Part shown: piece by piece, positions 18,940 to 28,143 of the stretch | How positions within the stretch are numbered: position 1 is the stretch's first letter | How the letters are laid out: each line of letters starts with the position of its first letter | Made by a program: the position numbers and the translations under genes | Assembly: GCF_001888185.1 (NCBI RefSeq) | Contig: NZ_CP016364.1 | Location: 2,170,001-2,234,000 of the forward strand | Length of the DNA stretch: 64,000 nt | Direction of reading: 5' to 3' | Source: Phaeobacter porticola | GTDB taxonomy: Bacteria > Pseudomonadota > Alphaproteobacteria > Rhodobacterales > Rhodobacteraceae | Notes under the pieces: model-generated | Told to the model about the DNA's origin: nothing | Database searches by the model: none | The model's input: only the letters and a program-made list of their open reading frames with translations

Positions 18940-18990
18940 TTGCCCTTTTGGGCAACGGGGCGGGTGGGTGGGCGTTGCCCAAAAGGGCAA
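18940..18990. repeat. Perfect 18-bp inverted repeat with nested hairpins, betB-betA gap
   Basis: TTGCCCTTTTGGGCAACG (18940-18957) and CGTTGCCCAAAAGGGCAA (18973-18990) are exact reverse complements with a 15-nt G-rich spacer. Each arm can also fold alone (TTGCCC/GGGCAA around TTTT or AAAA). The right arm abuts the betB stop codon. It can act as a processing or attenuation structure between betB and betA, or as a bound palindrome. Confidence 0.85.
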
Positions 18991-20448
18991 TCAGAAGGCC
19001 GCTTCGACGTCGCCCATGCGGACGTAAACAGACTTCACCTGGCTGAAGTGCTTGATCGCCTCTTTCGAGTTTTCGCGGCCCACACCAGACGCCTTCACAC
19101 CGCCAAACGGCGCCTCGACCGGCGCGTCATTGTAGGAATTGATAAAGCAGCTGCCGGCCTCAAGGTTGCCGATCACCCGGTGGGCACGGGTGAAATTCTT
19201 GGTGAAGACACCAGCGGACAGGCCGAATTCGGTGTCATTGGCGCGGGCCACAACTTCTTCTTCCGTATCGAAATCGAGAACCGACATGACGGGGCCAAAG
19301 ATTTCTTCGCGCGCAATGGTCATCTCGTCGGTCACGTCAGCAAAGACGGTCGGCTGGATGTAGTAGCCGTCCATGTTTGCGCGCGCGCCGCCGCAGATCA
19401 GGCGGGCGCCTTCTTCTTTACCCTTCTCGATATAGCCCAACACGATGTTCATCTGGTTTTCGGTCACCATCGGGCCAAAGCTGGTGGCCTCATCCATCGG
19501 GTCGCCGAGGATGGCATTGCCCGTGCGTTCAGCCAGACGGGCGAGGAATTTTTCCTTGATGCCTTTTTGCACAAACACGCGGGTGCCGTTCGAACAGACC
19601 TGACCGGAGGAGTAGAAGTTGCCGTTGATGGCGCCGCCGACGGCATTGTCGATGTCGGCGTCGTCAAAGATGATCAGCGGCGATTTGCCGCCCAGTTCCA
19701 TGGTGACATGCTTCATGCCCTCAGCCGCCGCCGCATAGACCTTCTTGCCGGTCGGCACCGAGCCGGTCAGCGAGACCTTGTCGACGCGGGGGTCAGTGAC
19801 CAGCGCGCCGCCAACTTCACCCATGCCCTGAACGACGTTGAAGACGCCCGCGGGGGCACCGGCCTCGATCAGGATCTCAGCGACTTTCAAGGCACATAAG
19901 GGCGTGGTCTCGGAGGGTTTGAACACCATCGAGTTGCCACAGGCCAAAGCTGGTGCGCCTTTCCAGCAGGCAATCTGCGTGGGGTAGTTCCAGGCACCGA
20001 TGCCAACGCAGAGGCCCAGCGCCTCGCGTTTGGTATAGACCCAATCCTCACCCAGCGGGATATGCTCGCCGGTGAGGCTCGCTGCCAGACCGCCGAAATA
20101 CTCCAGCGCGTCAGCGCCGGAGGTGGCGTCGGCCACAAGGGTTTCCTGCAGCGGCTTGCCGGTGTCATAGGTTTCCAGAACCGACAGATCGTGGTTGCGC
20201 TCGCGCATGATGTCAGCGGCGCGGCGCAGCACGCGGCCCCGCTCGGTGCCGGTCATCTTGGCCCATTCTTTCTGGGCTGCTTTGGCGGTGGAGAGCGCCT
20301 GTTCGACGATTGCCGGGGTGGCCGCGTAGACGGTGGCGATCTGCTCACCGGTGGCAGCATAGATCACCGGGATCGGCGTGCCGGCGGTGTCTTCGACGTA
20401 TTCGCCATTGATGAAATGGCTGGCTTTGGGCTGTGCGGGGTGTGTCAT
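18991..20448 (-). CDS. betB: Betaine aldehyde dehydrogenase
   Basis: NAD(P)-dependent oxidation of betaine aldehyde to glycine betaine. A 485-residue ALDH-superfamily protein with the expected glutamate motif MELGGKSP (near residue 250) and catalytic cysteine in GQVCSNG (C285). Residues [23 protein letters not shown] and the C-terminal [20 protein letters not shown] are typical of BetB. GGAGG precedes the start. It is transcribed with betC upstream and betA downstream. Confidence 0.95.
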   Translation of the reverse strand: MTHPAQPKASHFINGEYVEDTAGTPIPVIYAATGEQIATVYAATPAIVEQALSTAKAAQKEWAKMTGTERGRVLRRAADIMRERNHDLSVLETYDTGKPLQETLVADATSGADALEYFGGLAASLTGEHIPLGEDWVYTKREALGLCVGIGAWNYPTQIACWKGAPALACGNSMVFKPSETTPLCALKVAEILIEAGAPAGVFNVVQGMGEVGGALVTDPRVDKVSLTGSVPTGKKVYAAAAEGMKHVTMELGGKSPLIIFDDADIDNAVGGAINGNFYSSGQVCSNGTRVFVQKGIKEKFLARLAERTGNAILGDPMDEATSFGPMVTENQMNIVLGYIEKGKEEGARLICGGARANMDGYYIQPTVFADVTDEMTIAREEIFGPVMSVLDFDTEEEVVARANDTEFGLSAGVFTKNFTRAHRVIGNLEAGSCFINSYNDAPVEAPFGGVKASGVGRENSKEAIKHFSQVKSVYVRMGDVEAAF

Positions 20449-20514
20449 GATTTTATGCCTCCGGCGGGGATATTTAGGGCCAGAAGAACTGGCGTAGGAG
20501 TGTGTGTGAGTGGT

Positions 20515-22023
20515 CTATTCGCCGCGAGGAAAGCGGTTGCCGTCCTCAACGTCGTTCAGATCCATATGGTTGCGCATGTAGCGTTCGGATGCTTTTTGCA
20601 GCGGCTGGTAGTCCCATGGGTAATAGCCGCCCTGGCGCAGGGCTTCGTAGACGACCCAGCGGCGGGCCTGACTGGCGCGGACCTCTGCGTCAAAGCGGTC
20701 CAGATCCCAGCGGGCCTCGGACTTGGCGCGCAAGGTCTGCAGCGGGCCTGCATGGGCCGGGTCGCCGGCCAGATTGTTGAGCTCCTGCGGATCCGCCTCC
20801 AGATCGAACAGCTGATCGGGGTCCAGCGCGCAGCGGTTGTATTTCCATTTTCCATACCGCAACGACACCAGCGGCGCATAAGAGGCCTCCGCGGCGTATT
20901 CCACGGCAACCGGTTCGGTGCGCTCTGTGCCCATCGCCAGCGGCAGCAGGTTCTGCCCGTCTGTCCAGGGTTCAATCTCTGCCATATCTACACCGGCCAG
21001 CGCGCCCAGCGTTGGGGTCACGTCCAATGTGGACACCGGCGTCTCGATCAGCCCGGCAGGCAGATTTGGTGCCGAAATCATCAGCGGTACGCGGGAGGAG
21101 CCTTCGTAAAAGCTCATCTTGAACCACAATCCCCGCTCCCCCAGCATGTCGCCGTGGTCAGAGACAAAGAGGATAATCGCCTCTTGCCGGGTGGTTTCCA
21201 GCACCTCAAGGATCTCGCCAATCTTGTCATCAAGGTAGGAGATATTGGCGAAATAGGCGCGGCGGGAGCGTTTGATATCCTCTTCCGAGATATCAAAGCT
21301 GCGCCAGTCGTTGGCGTCAAAGATCCGTTTGGAGTGGTTGTCGTGGTCGGCATAGTCCATCGCCGGAACCTCTGGCAGCAGATGCTCGCAATCCTCGTAG
21401 AGATCCCAGTATTTGCGGCGCGCCACATAGGGGTCATGCGGGTGGGTAAAGCTGACGGTCAGGGCCCAGGGGCGATCATCCTTGCCACGCGCCAGATCAT
21501 AAAGCTTGGCCTTGGCGTGATAAGCGACCTCATCGTCATATTCCATCTGGTTGGAAATCTCGGCGATGCCTGCGCCGGTGACCGATCCCATATTGTGATA
21601 CCACCAGTCGATCCGCTCACCCGGTTTGCGATAATCCGGCGTCCAGCCGAAATCGGCCGGGTAGATATCGGTGGTCAGGCGGTCCTCAAACCCGTGCATC
21701 TGATCAGGGCCGACGAAGTGCATTTTGCCGGACAGGCAGGTGTAGTAGCCCGCGCGGCGCAGGTGGTGGGCGTAGGTCGGGATATCACTGCGGAACTCAG
21801 CGGCATTGTCATAGACGCCGGTGCGCGACGGCAATTGACCCGACATGAAGCTCGCCCGTCCCGGCGCACAGAGGGGCGAAGCGGTATAGGCGTTTTTGAA
21901 ACGGGTGGAGCGGGCCGCCAGTTTTTTGAGGTTGGGCGCATGCAGGAAATCAGCGGGACCATCGGGGAACAGCGTGCCGTTCAACTGGTCAACCATCACG
22001 ATCAGGATATTCGGGGCGGTCAT
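20515..22023 (-). CDS. betC: Choline-sulfatase
   Basis: Hydrolyses choline-O-sulfate to choline and sulfate, allowing the sulfate ester to feed the betaine pathway. A 502-residue type I sulfatase. The N-terminal metal site is NILIVMVDQLNGTLFP, and the formylglycine motif CAPGR has its modified cysteine at residue 52. Further metal/active-site segments are LSGKMHFVGPDQMHGFEDR and SDHGDMLGERGLWFK. The C-terminal extension fits choline-sulfatase. AGGAG lies upstream of the ATG. Neighbours betB, betA and the transporter confirm the assignment. Confidence 0.95.
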   Translation of the reverse strand: MTAPNILIVMVDQLNGTLFPDGPADFLHAPNLKKLAARSTRFKNAYTASPLCAPGRASFMSGQLPSRTGVYDNAAEFRSDIPTYAHHLRRAGYYTCLSGKMHFVGPDQMHGFEDRLTTDIYPADFGWTPDYRKPGERIDWWYHNMGSVTGAGIAEISNQMEYDDEVAYHAKAKLYDLARGKDDRPWALTVSFTHPHDPYVARRKYWDLYEDCEHLLPEVPAMDYADHDNHSKRIFDANDWRSFDISEEDIKRSRRAYFANISYLDDKIGEILEVLETTRQEAIILFVSDHGDMLGERGLWFKMSFYEGSSRVPLMISAPNLPAGLIETPVSTLDVTPTLGALAGVDMAEIEPWTDGQNLLPLAMGTERTEPVAVEYAAEASYAPLVSLRYGKWKYNRCALDPDQLFDLEADPQELNNLAGDPAHAGPLQTLRAKSEARWDLDRFDAEVRASQARRWVVYEALRQGGYYPWDYQPLQKASERYMRNHMDLNDVEDGNRFPRGE

Positions 22024-22164
22024 CTTTCCAACGTCTCCTCTGTCTTTGCAATGCGGCCTTGGGCCCGGTGATAGCTTGCAACAGGTGGTGTTTTACGGGG
22101 CCAGAGGCGCGCGACACAAAGAACCAATCCTGTCAGATGTCTGAATGCGGCGATGCCGCGAAAG

Positions 22165-22195
22165 GCCCCGGCCCTGCCATCTGGCGGGCCGGGGC
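22165..22195 (-). terminator. Intercistronic GC-rich hairpin between transporter gene and betC
   Basis: GCCCCGGCCC (22165-22174) and GGGCCGGGGC (22186-22195) with a further TGCCA/TGGC pairing inside. Only CTTTC follows on the minus strand, so partial termination is likelier than a full stop. Confidence 0.6.
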
Positions 22196-22204
22196 GCCCG
22201 GTCT

Positions 22205-23413
22205 TTAGTGGGCTGTTTTGATACGATCGAAGTCGAGGGTGTTTTCCTCAGGCGAGGTGGTGATCGCCGCAACTTCGCTACGCTTCTTCACGAAGATGTA
22301 GATCAGGCAGGCGATGTAGATGCCGATCACCACGGTGCCAACCCACTGGATTTGCAACCACTGGCTCTGGAAGGCCAGCGTCAGGGCAAAAAGCGCCACC
22401 GCATTGCCAAGCACATAAGGCAGCTTGCCCAGACGTTCGGCGCTGAGGTTCATGTTGTCGGTGTAAAGGCGGATCAGCGAGTCAAACGAGTTGATCACGA
22501 AGAGGATGCCAACCACAGTCATGGACCAGTTGATCAGACCAGCGGTCGGGATGGTATTGAGGTGGTAGAAATACAGCACCGAGAACCACACCGCGAGCGG
22601 GATCGACGGGAACACCAGAAGTGCGGCGAGCAGCTGCCATGTGGTCAGACCGCCAACAAAGCGCGAGGTGAACTGGCCAATCATGATCGACCATGCAAAC
22701 CACCAGAACAGGTAGAATTCATGGTATTCGGTCAGCGGCAGGATGAATTTATGGATATTGCCGAAGTAGCCGCCGATATTGCCAGCAGTCGAGACGAATT
22801 CGCCAAGCCCCATACCTGCATAAGCCCACATGCCGAGGATCAGCGCGAAGAACAGGAAGGTCGAACCCACCGACAGGATACGGACGTATTTGATGTCGGT
22901 CGAGGAATAGGCCGCCGCCAGGATCACCAGGAAGCAGATCACGTAGAAGGCCGGGATGACCGTCTCACCGTCGCCGACTTCGGCGATATAATAAGGCATG
23001 TAGATGAGGAACAGCGCACCGGTGAAGGCACAAGTGGTGATGATCACCAAATTGTTCAGCAGCTTCACGATGCCGATCTCAAAAAACTTCACCCGCGGTT
23101 CGATGGCGCAGAAGTAGAATGAGGTCAGGAAGTAGAAAGCCCAGATCAGAAAGCCCCAGAAGCCGAACTCAAGCGCCAGCGGATTGGTGAACGCATAGGC
23201 AGGTTCTGCTGCGGTATCCGCATAAAGCGGGTAGTCAAAGGCCAGCGGGAACATGATAAGCCCCACATCCAGACCCGAGGTGAACAGGATTGCGATGAAG
23301 GTGAACAATGGCACCGGGGTGACCCCGACAATGCGCATGTTCCACCATTTGATCACGCAGAAAATCACCAGCGCAAAGGCCAGCAAGATCCCGGCTGAGA
23401 TGATTGTTGTCAT
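22205..23413 (-). CDS. betT: Compact BCCT-type choline/betaine transporter
   Basis: A 402-residue membrane protein with about ten hydrophobic segments. It shows BCCT-like features: HEFYLFWWFAWSIMIGQFTSRFVGG matches the conserved tryptophan-rich TM8 segment, and LFVINSFDSLIRLYTDNM matches the following S-x-D region. It is shorter than typical BCCT carriers (about 500-700 residues), lacking long terminal extensions. GGGAGG precedes this ATG; the 72 upstream open codons run into betI regulatory DNA and are rejected. Its place as first gene of the bet operon, divergent from betI, points to choline or choline-O-sulfate uptake. Confidence 0.82.
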   Translation of the reverse strand: MTTIISAGILLAFALVIFCVIKWWNMRIVGVTPVPLFTFIAILFTSGLDVGLIMFPLAFDYPLYADTAAEPAYAFTNPLALEFGFWGFLIWAFYFLTSFYFCAIEPRVKFFEIGIVKLLNNLVIITTCAFTGALFLIYMPYYIAEVGDGETVIPAFYVICFLVILAAAYSSTDIKYVRILSVGSTFLFFALILGMWAYAGMGLGEFVSTAGNIGGYFGNIHKFILPLTEYHEFYLFWWFAWSIMIGQFTSRFVGGLTTWQLLAALLVFPSIPLAVWFSVLYFYHLNTIPTAGLINWSMTVVGILFVINSFDSLIRLYTDNMNLSAERLGKLPYVLGNAVALFALTLAFQSQWLQIQWVGTVVIGIYIACLIYIFVKKRSEVAAITTSPEENTLDFDRIKTAH

Positions 23414-23472
23414 ACGTCCCTCCCTTGGATGGGCGTTGATCGCCCTTTTGACGTGTGCGGCAGGCATAGCAG

Positions 23473-23500
23473 AAAAATAGTCAGCTCTAAACCTATTTTT
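23473..23500. promoter_or_regulatory. Candidate BetI operator
   Basis: AAAAATAG (23473-23480) and CTATTTTT (23493-23500) form a perfect 8-bp inverted repeat with a 12-nt spacer, midway between the divergent transporter gene and betI. TetR-type repressors bind such sites. Assignment to BetI is by position only. Confidence 0.5.
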
Positions 23501-23573
23501 AAACGGCCATTCAAGATTCGGAATACGCATAACAGGAGTTGAAACGCAGAGCGACCTGACGCAAGACTGCAGG

Positions 23574-24149
23574 ATGGGTAGAAAAAGAATTCGTGACATC
23601 CGCAATGAAGAGCTGATCGAAGCCACCATCGTCGCCGTTCACCGACGTGGTTATGGCGTTGTTACGATGGCGGAAATTGCGCAGGAGGCCGGGGCCTCAG
23701 CGGCGTCAATCAACTACTACTTCGGGTCCAAGGAAGGGCTGATGGAAGCAACGATGCGCCATCTTCTGAACAAGCTGCGTCAGGCCATGGTCCGGGGATA
23801 TGCAACAGCCAGCACCCCAAAAGAGCGGCTGTACGCGGTAATGGATGCCAATTTTGACGATGATTTGTTCCGCGTGGCACAGTGTAGCCTGTGGATGCAG
23901 TTCTGGGCCAGCGCGCCATATTCGACCCGCTTATCCCGGCTGCACAGAATCAACCGAAGTCGCGTGCGCAGCCATTTTCTGGCGGAGTTGAACCGCCTCT
24001 TATCCCGTGACCGCGTTGAAACAGCTCGCCATGCCTTGCAATGCTACATGGATGGTGTCTGGCTACAGGCGGCCCAATCCGAAGCACCGTTGGATTCGGA
24101 ACAGGCCCGCCGGGCCGCGCATCGGGTGGTTGATCTGGTGATCGGCTGA
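23574..24149 (+). CDS. betI: TetR-family repressor of the bet genes
   Basis: A 191-residue protein of BetI length and layout. The N-terminal TetR helix-turn-helix (TMAEIAQEAGASAASINYYFGSKEGLMEATM) is followed by the BetI ligand domain with characteristic LFRVAQCSLWMQFWASAPYSTRLSRLHRINRSRVRSH and C-terminal YMDGVWLQAA. BetI represses bet genes and is released by choline. Divergent placement next to the transporter fits that role. There is no clear ribosome site in the few bases upstream, so a leaderless or weak start is possible. Confidence 0.92.
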   Translation: MGRKRIRDIRNEELIEATIVAVHRRGYGVVTMAEIAQEAGASAASINYYFGSKEGLMEATMRHLLNKLRQAMVRGYATASTPKERLYAVMDANFDDDLFRVAQCSLWMQFWASAPYSTRLSRLHRINRSRVRSHFLAELNRLLSRDRVETARHALQCYMDGVWLQAAQSEAPLDSEQARRAAHRVVDLVIG

Positions 24150-24204
24150 CCGCTGCACGGTCTACTGTCCGGACTATTGGTCACATCAGCCCCGCCGCAT
24201 CGGT

Positions 24205-25320
24205 TCAATTGACGGGCATATCATTTCGGCGATAACGCAATTGGGTGCCACGTGGCAGGTAGGACAGGTCCAGCTCTGTCTCGGTGACAGACATGATCCG
24301 GTAGCAATGAACCGGCCCGCCGTCTTCGGCCTGCGCCATCAGATAAGGCCCCTGCCCCGACGCGTCGCCGCAAGCGCCTTGGACCGAAATCAGTTCGACC
24401 GAGGTTTCGATTTTGCCGTAAAAACTGCGCCGCTCTGCCCCCGTGATGACAAAACGATCATAGTCGTCATCCAACGACACCCAATCGCCCTCCAGACGAT
24501 ACAATAGCGCATCCAGCCCGGTTTCATCACGTGGCTTGACGTCATGCAGCATCGCCTGTGTGATCCGCTCGAATTGGCCCAACCTGTCCCCCGAGATCTG
24601 AACAGGAGTGCCCGGAGCCAACGCCTGCAACCGGTCGATGATTGCAGAGGACGTCATGCCGTTTTCTTCGACACAGATCTGCCCATCCTCAGTGACGAAT
24701 TTGCAAATCACCTGGCCATCTCTGCCGCGTTCTTCGCACCCAAGAAAGGTGACATTGCTGACAAACCCCGGACCATATTGTCCCTGCGGAGGCACGGCCC
24801 GCCCATCCGGTATCCCAGCAAGCGCGCCGTTGGTAGTTGGGCCAGCGATGGGCTGTGAATGGGCGCTGAGTTGAGAGACAAACGCCTGAGCGCCGGTGTT
24901 GTTCGCCGTCTCTGCCCCCCGGCCACGCAGGTCATGGGTGTCGATTTTGGCAAAAAAGGCGCTTTTGTAACCGCGTATCGCGCAGTCATGGTCGCCGTAA
25001 ATGGTGAATTCGTCCGGGCCGACGCAAAAACTGATCCGCTCATCGAGAAACTGCCAATCTGGCGCCGTGCTGCGGAAATAATAAAACCGGTTTTGCAGTC
25101 GGCCCTCAAGCACCTGTCGACAGCTGGCGGGTGGCAAACGCCACCATCCTTTGGTGAGCCACTGACCATCATCCCGGTACGCCAGACTTACAGATTGGGG
25201 CACTGGCGTATCGTTGCAGACTTCGAGCCCGATATAGGCCGGTGCAGCCTGAGCCATCGGCGCAGCTGCCCCTGTCATCAGAGGTGCGAGCAATAACGCC
25301 AAGACCAATCGGGCGCACAT
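24205..25320 (-). CDS. DUF1036 family exported protein
   Basis: A 371-residue protein starting MCARLVLALLLAPLMTGAAAPMAQA, a signal peptide with Ala-x-Ala cleavage. Residues about 30-130 are the DUF1036 domain (YIGLEVCNDTPVPQSVSLAYRDDGQW, KGWWRLPPASC, FCVGPDEFTIYG). The remainder is a cysteine-containing region without a known domain. AGAGG eight nt before the ATG at 25320 supports that start over the GTG three codons earlier. DUF1036 proteins are small integral/periplasmic proteins of unknown function. Confidence 0.82.
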   Translation of the reverse strand: MCARLVLALLLAPLMTGAAAPMAQAAPAYIGLEVCNDTPVPQSVSLAYRDDGQWLTKGWWRLPPASCRQVLEGRLQNRFYYFRSTAPDWQFLDERISFCVGPDEFTIYGDHDCAIRGYKSAFFAKIDTHDLRGRGAETANNTGAQAFVSQLSAHSQPIAGPTTNGALAGIPDGRAVPPQGQYGPGFVSNVTFLGCEERGRDGQVICKFVTEDGQICVEENGMTSSAIIDRLQALAPGTPVQISGDRLGQFERITQAMLHDVKPRDETGLDALLYRLEGDWVSLDDDYDRFVITGAERRSFYGKIETSVELISVQGACGDASGQGPYLMAQAEDGGPVHCYRIMSVTETELDLSYLPRGTQLRYRRNDMPVN

Positions 25321-25423
25321 GTCTGTCACCTCTGTTACAGAATTTATTCGATATTTCTAACAGTGAAATGTAACGAATTTGCGAAGTCCACCATCACAAT
25401 TGCCATGGACATGATCCGGTCCT

Positions 25424-26407
25424 TCACACTTTTGTTGCAAGGCTGGCTGGCGTCACGGCCCGACGCTTTAGCACTGCCTCGCGCCAGGTGATGAAACTGA
25501 CGGCAGCCAAGATCAGGCAGCCGCCTGCTACTACCCAGATGTCCACCGGTTCGGCAAAGACCAGCGCCCCCAGAAGCGTGGCCCAGAGCAATTGGAGAAA
25601 GGTGACCGGCTGTGTCACCGTCACCGGTGCTGACGCAAAGGCCAGCGTCATTGTGTAATGTCCTGCGGTGGCAAAACAGGCGACCGCAAACAGGACCGCC
25701 AGCTCCCACAGGTTGGGCGTGACCCAAACAGCGCCCGCGAGCGGTGCCAGAAACACTGTTACCCAGATCGACAGCATCGCCACAACAACAACAGGGTTGG
25801 TGCCATCCACGGTAGATTTCGCCAGCAGATAAGACGCCCCAAAGGCCAGCGCCGTGAACAGCATGGCGATATGGCCTGCGTCGATTTCTCGAAAACCCGG
25901 GCGGAGAATGATCAAGGCTCCTGCCAGTGCCACCAGAATGGCCCCGACCCGGCGCAGGGCCATCCGTTCACCCAGAAACAGCGCAGCCCCAATAGAGACA
26001 TAGATCGGTGAGAGGTAGTTCATCGCCGTGACCTCGGCCAGCGGGATCTGGGTCATCGCAAAAAACCACAGCGTCACGCCCGCTGTATGCACAAAGCCAC
26101 GCAGCGCAAACAGGCCCCAAAGCCGCCGGGTGATCCGGGTTCGGCGCAACGTGCCCATCATTGGAACCAGGAACACCAGCCCCAAGAGGTAACGCAAAAA
26201 GGCAGATTCCGCCGGGGGGATGCGATCGCCGAGGTATTTCACCAGCGCTGTTACCGCAACGAAGCAAAAGCCCGTCACCAACATCCAGAACACCCCTTTT
26301 AGCGGTTGGCTCGCACCGGGCATCGTCGGGTCCACGGTGGAAGGGGCGTTCTGCACCGGGACGGCCTGCGTCGGGTAATCTTTGGGTGATGAGGTCATGA
26401 TCTGCAT
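25424..26407 (-). CDS. EamA/DMT-family permease
   Basis: About 327 residues with ten predicted transmembrane segments arranged as two EamA repeats (first from about residue 40, second from LRRVGAILVALAGALIIL). The repeat hallmarks PAESAFLRYLLGLVFLVPM and EVTAMNYLSPIYVSIGAALFLGERM are clear. These are drug/metabolite exporters; the substrate cannot be inferred. The start is ambiguous between ATGs at 26407 and 26398; neither has a strong ribosome site. A 6-nt-scale gap separates the upstream frame from the LysE-type exporter gene, but they are likely separate units. Confidence 0.82.
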   Translation of the reverse strand: MQIMTSSPKDYPTQAVPVQNAPSTVDPTMPGASQPLKGVFWMLVTGFCFVAVTALVKYLGDRIPPAESAFLRYLLGLVFLVPMMGTLRRTRITRRLWGLFALRGFVHTAGVTLWFFAMTQIPLAEVTAMNYLSPIYVSIGAALFLGERMALRRVGAILVALAGALIILRPGFREIDAGHIAMLFTALAFGASYLLAKSTVDGTNPVVVVAMLSIWVTVFLAPLAGAVWVTPNLWELAVLFAVACFATAGHYTMTLAFASAPVTVTQPVTFLQLLWATLLGALVFAEPVDIWVVAGGCLILAAVSFITWREAVLKRRAVTPASLATKV

Positions 26408-26518
26408 GAGAGCACCGCGTCTTGGGCAGGGCAACCCTTCACATATGAAATATCTAGATTTGACCGCGCCATCTGTATTGCTGGCAGGTGACCACTCCGT
26501 TACGACCGGCAAATAGGT

Positions 26519-27124
26519 TCACATCATCAACAGCTTGAGCGCGATCGCCCACATGGTGAGGCCAACCAGCACATCCAGCACCTGCCACGCCCTGGGCCGG
26601 GCAAAGACCGGGGCCAGAAAGCTGGCGCCATAACCCAGCGTGAAGAAGAAGACGAAGCTAGATACGGCAGCCCCCAGCCCGAACACCAGCGGTTGCGGAT
26701 ATTGCGCCGAGATTGAGCCCAGCAGCACCACGGTATCCAGATAGACATGGGGATTGAGCCAGGTCAGCGCCAGCACCGTTGCCAGCATCGGCCAGAGCGT
26801 TACCGGCGCCCCCTGCCCGTCGGCACTGTCCAGATGCGCCCCGCCCCGCCATGCGGCCATCAGGCTGCGCGCGCCGTACCACAGCAGAAACGCCGCCCCG
26901 CCCAGGCGCATCGCCATCTCAAACCATGGCACCGCCAGTGCGAGAGAGCCAAACCCCAAAACACCGGCAGTGATCAGCAGCGCATCGGAGCTGGCACAGG
27001 TGAAACAGATCCAAAACACATGCTGCCGCCGCAGCCCCTGCCGCAGCACAAAGGCGTTTTGCGCGCCAATAGCCATGATGAGGCTGAGGCCCAGAAAGAA
27101 ACCGGCAATCAGACTGGGGGGCAT
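26519..27124 (-). CDS. argO: LysE/ArgO-family basic amino acid exporter
   Basis: A 201-residue inner-membrane protein with six hydrophobic segments. It shows the LysE family start PSLIAGFFLGLSLIMAIGAQNAFVLRQGL and the conserved ALTWLNPHVYLDTVVLLGS, both diagnostic of the ArgO/LysE subgroup. AAGGAT precedes the ATG. It is divergent from an ArgP/LysG-type regulator at 27239, the classic arrangement for lysine or arginine export under LysR-type control. Whether the substrate is lysine or arginine is not decidable here. Confidence 0.9.
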   Translation of the reverse strand: MPPSLIAGFFLGLSLIMAIGAQNAFVLRQGLRRQHVFWICFTCASSDALLITAGVLGFGSLALAVPWFEMAMRLGGAAFLLWYGARSLMAAWRGGAHLDSADGQGAPVTLWPMLATVLALTWLNPHVYLDTVVLLGSISAQYPQPLVFGLGAAVSSFVFFFTLGYGASFLAPVFARPRAWQVLDVLVGLTMWAIALKLLMM

Positions 27125-27238
27125 GGGGATATCCTTTGGTGGTGTCTGCGCGGACCGATCTCCGCATCTGCGACTTTGACTACGCCGCCCAAGTGCTGTA
27201 CGCAAATTAATCCGAATAACCTCAATTAAGCAGAGCTA

Positions 27239-28123
27239 ATGAAATTCGATCCCAATCACCTTGCCGCGCTCTCGGCGGTCCTGCGGCTTGGCTCGTTTGA
27301 GGCGGCGGCGCAGGCACTGCTGGTCACGCCCTCAGCGATCTCGCAGCGGATCAAGGCGCTGGAGGATCGGATCGGCAGCAGTCTGGTGCAGCGCGGCAGC
27401 CCTTGTCTTGGCACGGAGGCCGGGCTTCGCATTGCCAAACACGCCGAGGATGTGGCCTTGCTGGAAGCGGCTGTGTCAGAGGATCTGCGGCTGGAGCGCG
27501 CGCCCGGTGCGTCGCGCCTGCGGGTGGCGATCAATGCGGACAGTTTGGCGACCTGGTTTGTTCCGGTGATGGCCGCCTGCGACGGGCTGCTGTTTGATCT
27601 GGTGATCGACGATCAGGATCACAGCGCCGACTGGCTGCGCCGGGGCGAGGTTTCGGCGGCGGTGACGGCCCATTCCAAGCCGGTGACCGGCTGCGATGCC
27701 TACCCATTGGGGGCGCTGCGCTATATTGCGACGGCGTCACCAGGGTTTCGGGAGCGCTGGTTTGCCAAGGGCGTGACACAAGAGGCCGCAACGCGCGCGC
27801 CCTGTCTCATATTTAATGCCAAGGATCAGCTGCAGGCGCGCTGGCTCGGCGCGCATGTGGGACAAGGGGTTGCACCCCCCGCCCATTTCCTGCCGTCCAG
27901 TCAGGCCTTTGTCGATGCCGCACTGGCAGGCGTCGGCTGGGGAATGAACCCCGAGCAGCTGGCGGCGCCCTATCTGGCAGCAGAGCAGCTGTGCCCGCTG
28001 ATCCCAAACACCCCGCTGGATGTCCCGCTGACCTGGCAGGTGAGCCGGGTTCTGGCCCCGGCCCTTGCCGATGTGACCCGTGCCGTGCTCAAATCAGCGC
28101 GTCGGCATCTGACGCCGATCTAA
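27239..28123 (+). CDS. argP: ArgP/LysG-type LysR-family regulator
   Basis: A 294-residue LysR-type regulator with N-terminal helix-turn-helix (FEAAAQALLVTPSAISQRIKALEDRIG) and the ArgP-style first residues DPNHLAALSAVLRLGSF. The effector domain begins around residue 90. It probably activates the divergent argO-type exporter when basic amino acids accumulate. The 114-bp shared promoter is AT-rich next to this gene (AAATTAATCCGAATAACC region), a plausible binding area. Confidence 0.88.
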   Translation: MKFDPNHLAALSAVLRLGSFEAAAQALLVTPSAISQRIKALEDRIGSSLVQRGSPCLGTEAGLRIAKHAEDVALLEAAVSEDLRLERAPGASRLRVAINADSLATWFVPVMAACDGLLFDLVIDDQDHSADWLRRGEVSAAVTAHSKPVTGCDAYPLGALRYIATASPGFRERWFAKGVTQEAATRAPCLIFNAKDQLQARWLGAHVGQGVAPPAHFLPSSQAFVDAALAGVGWGMNPEQLAAPYLAAEQLCPLIPNTPLDVPLTWQVSRVLAPALADVTRAVLKSARRHLTPI

Positions 28124-28143
28124 CCACCGGGGGCACGGAGACA

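Noticed and set aside
20062..22071. A 669-codon plus-strand open frame
   Set aside because: It lies antisense to betB and betC, which have clear domains and ribosome sites. High GC at third positions opens the opposite frame.
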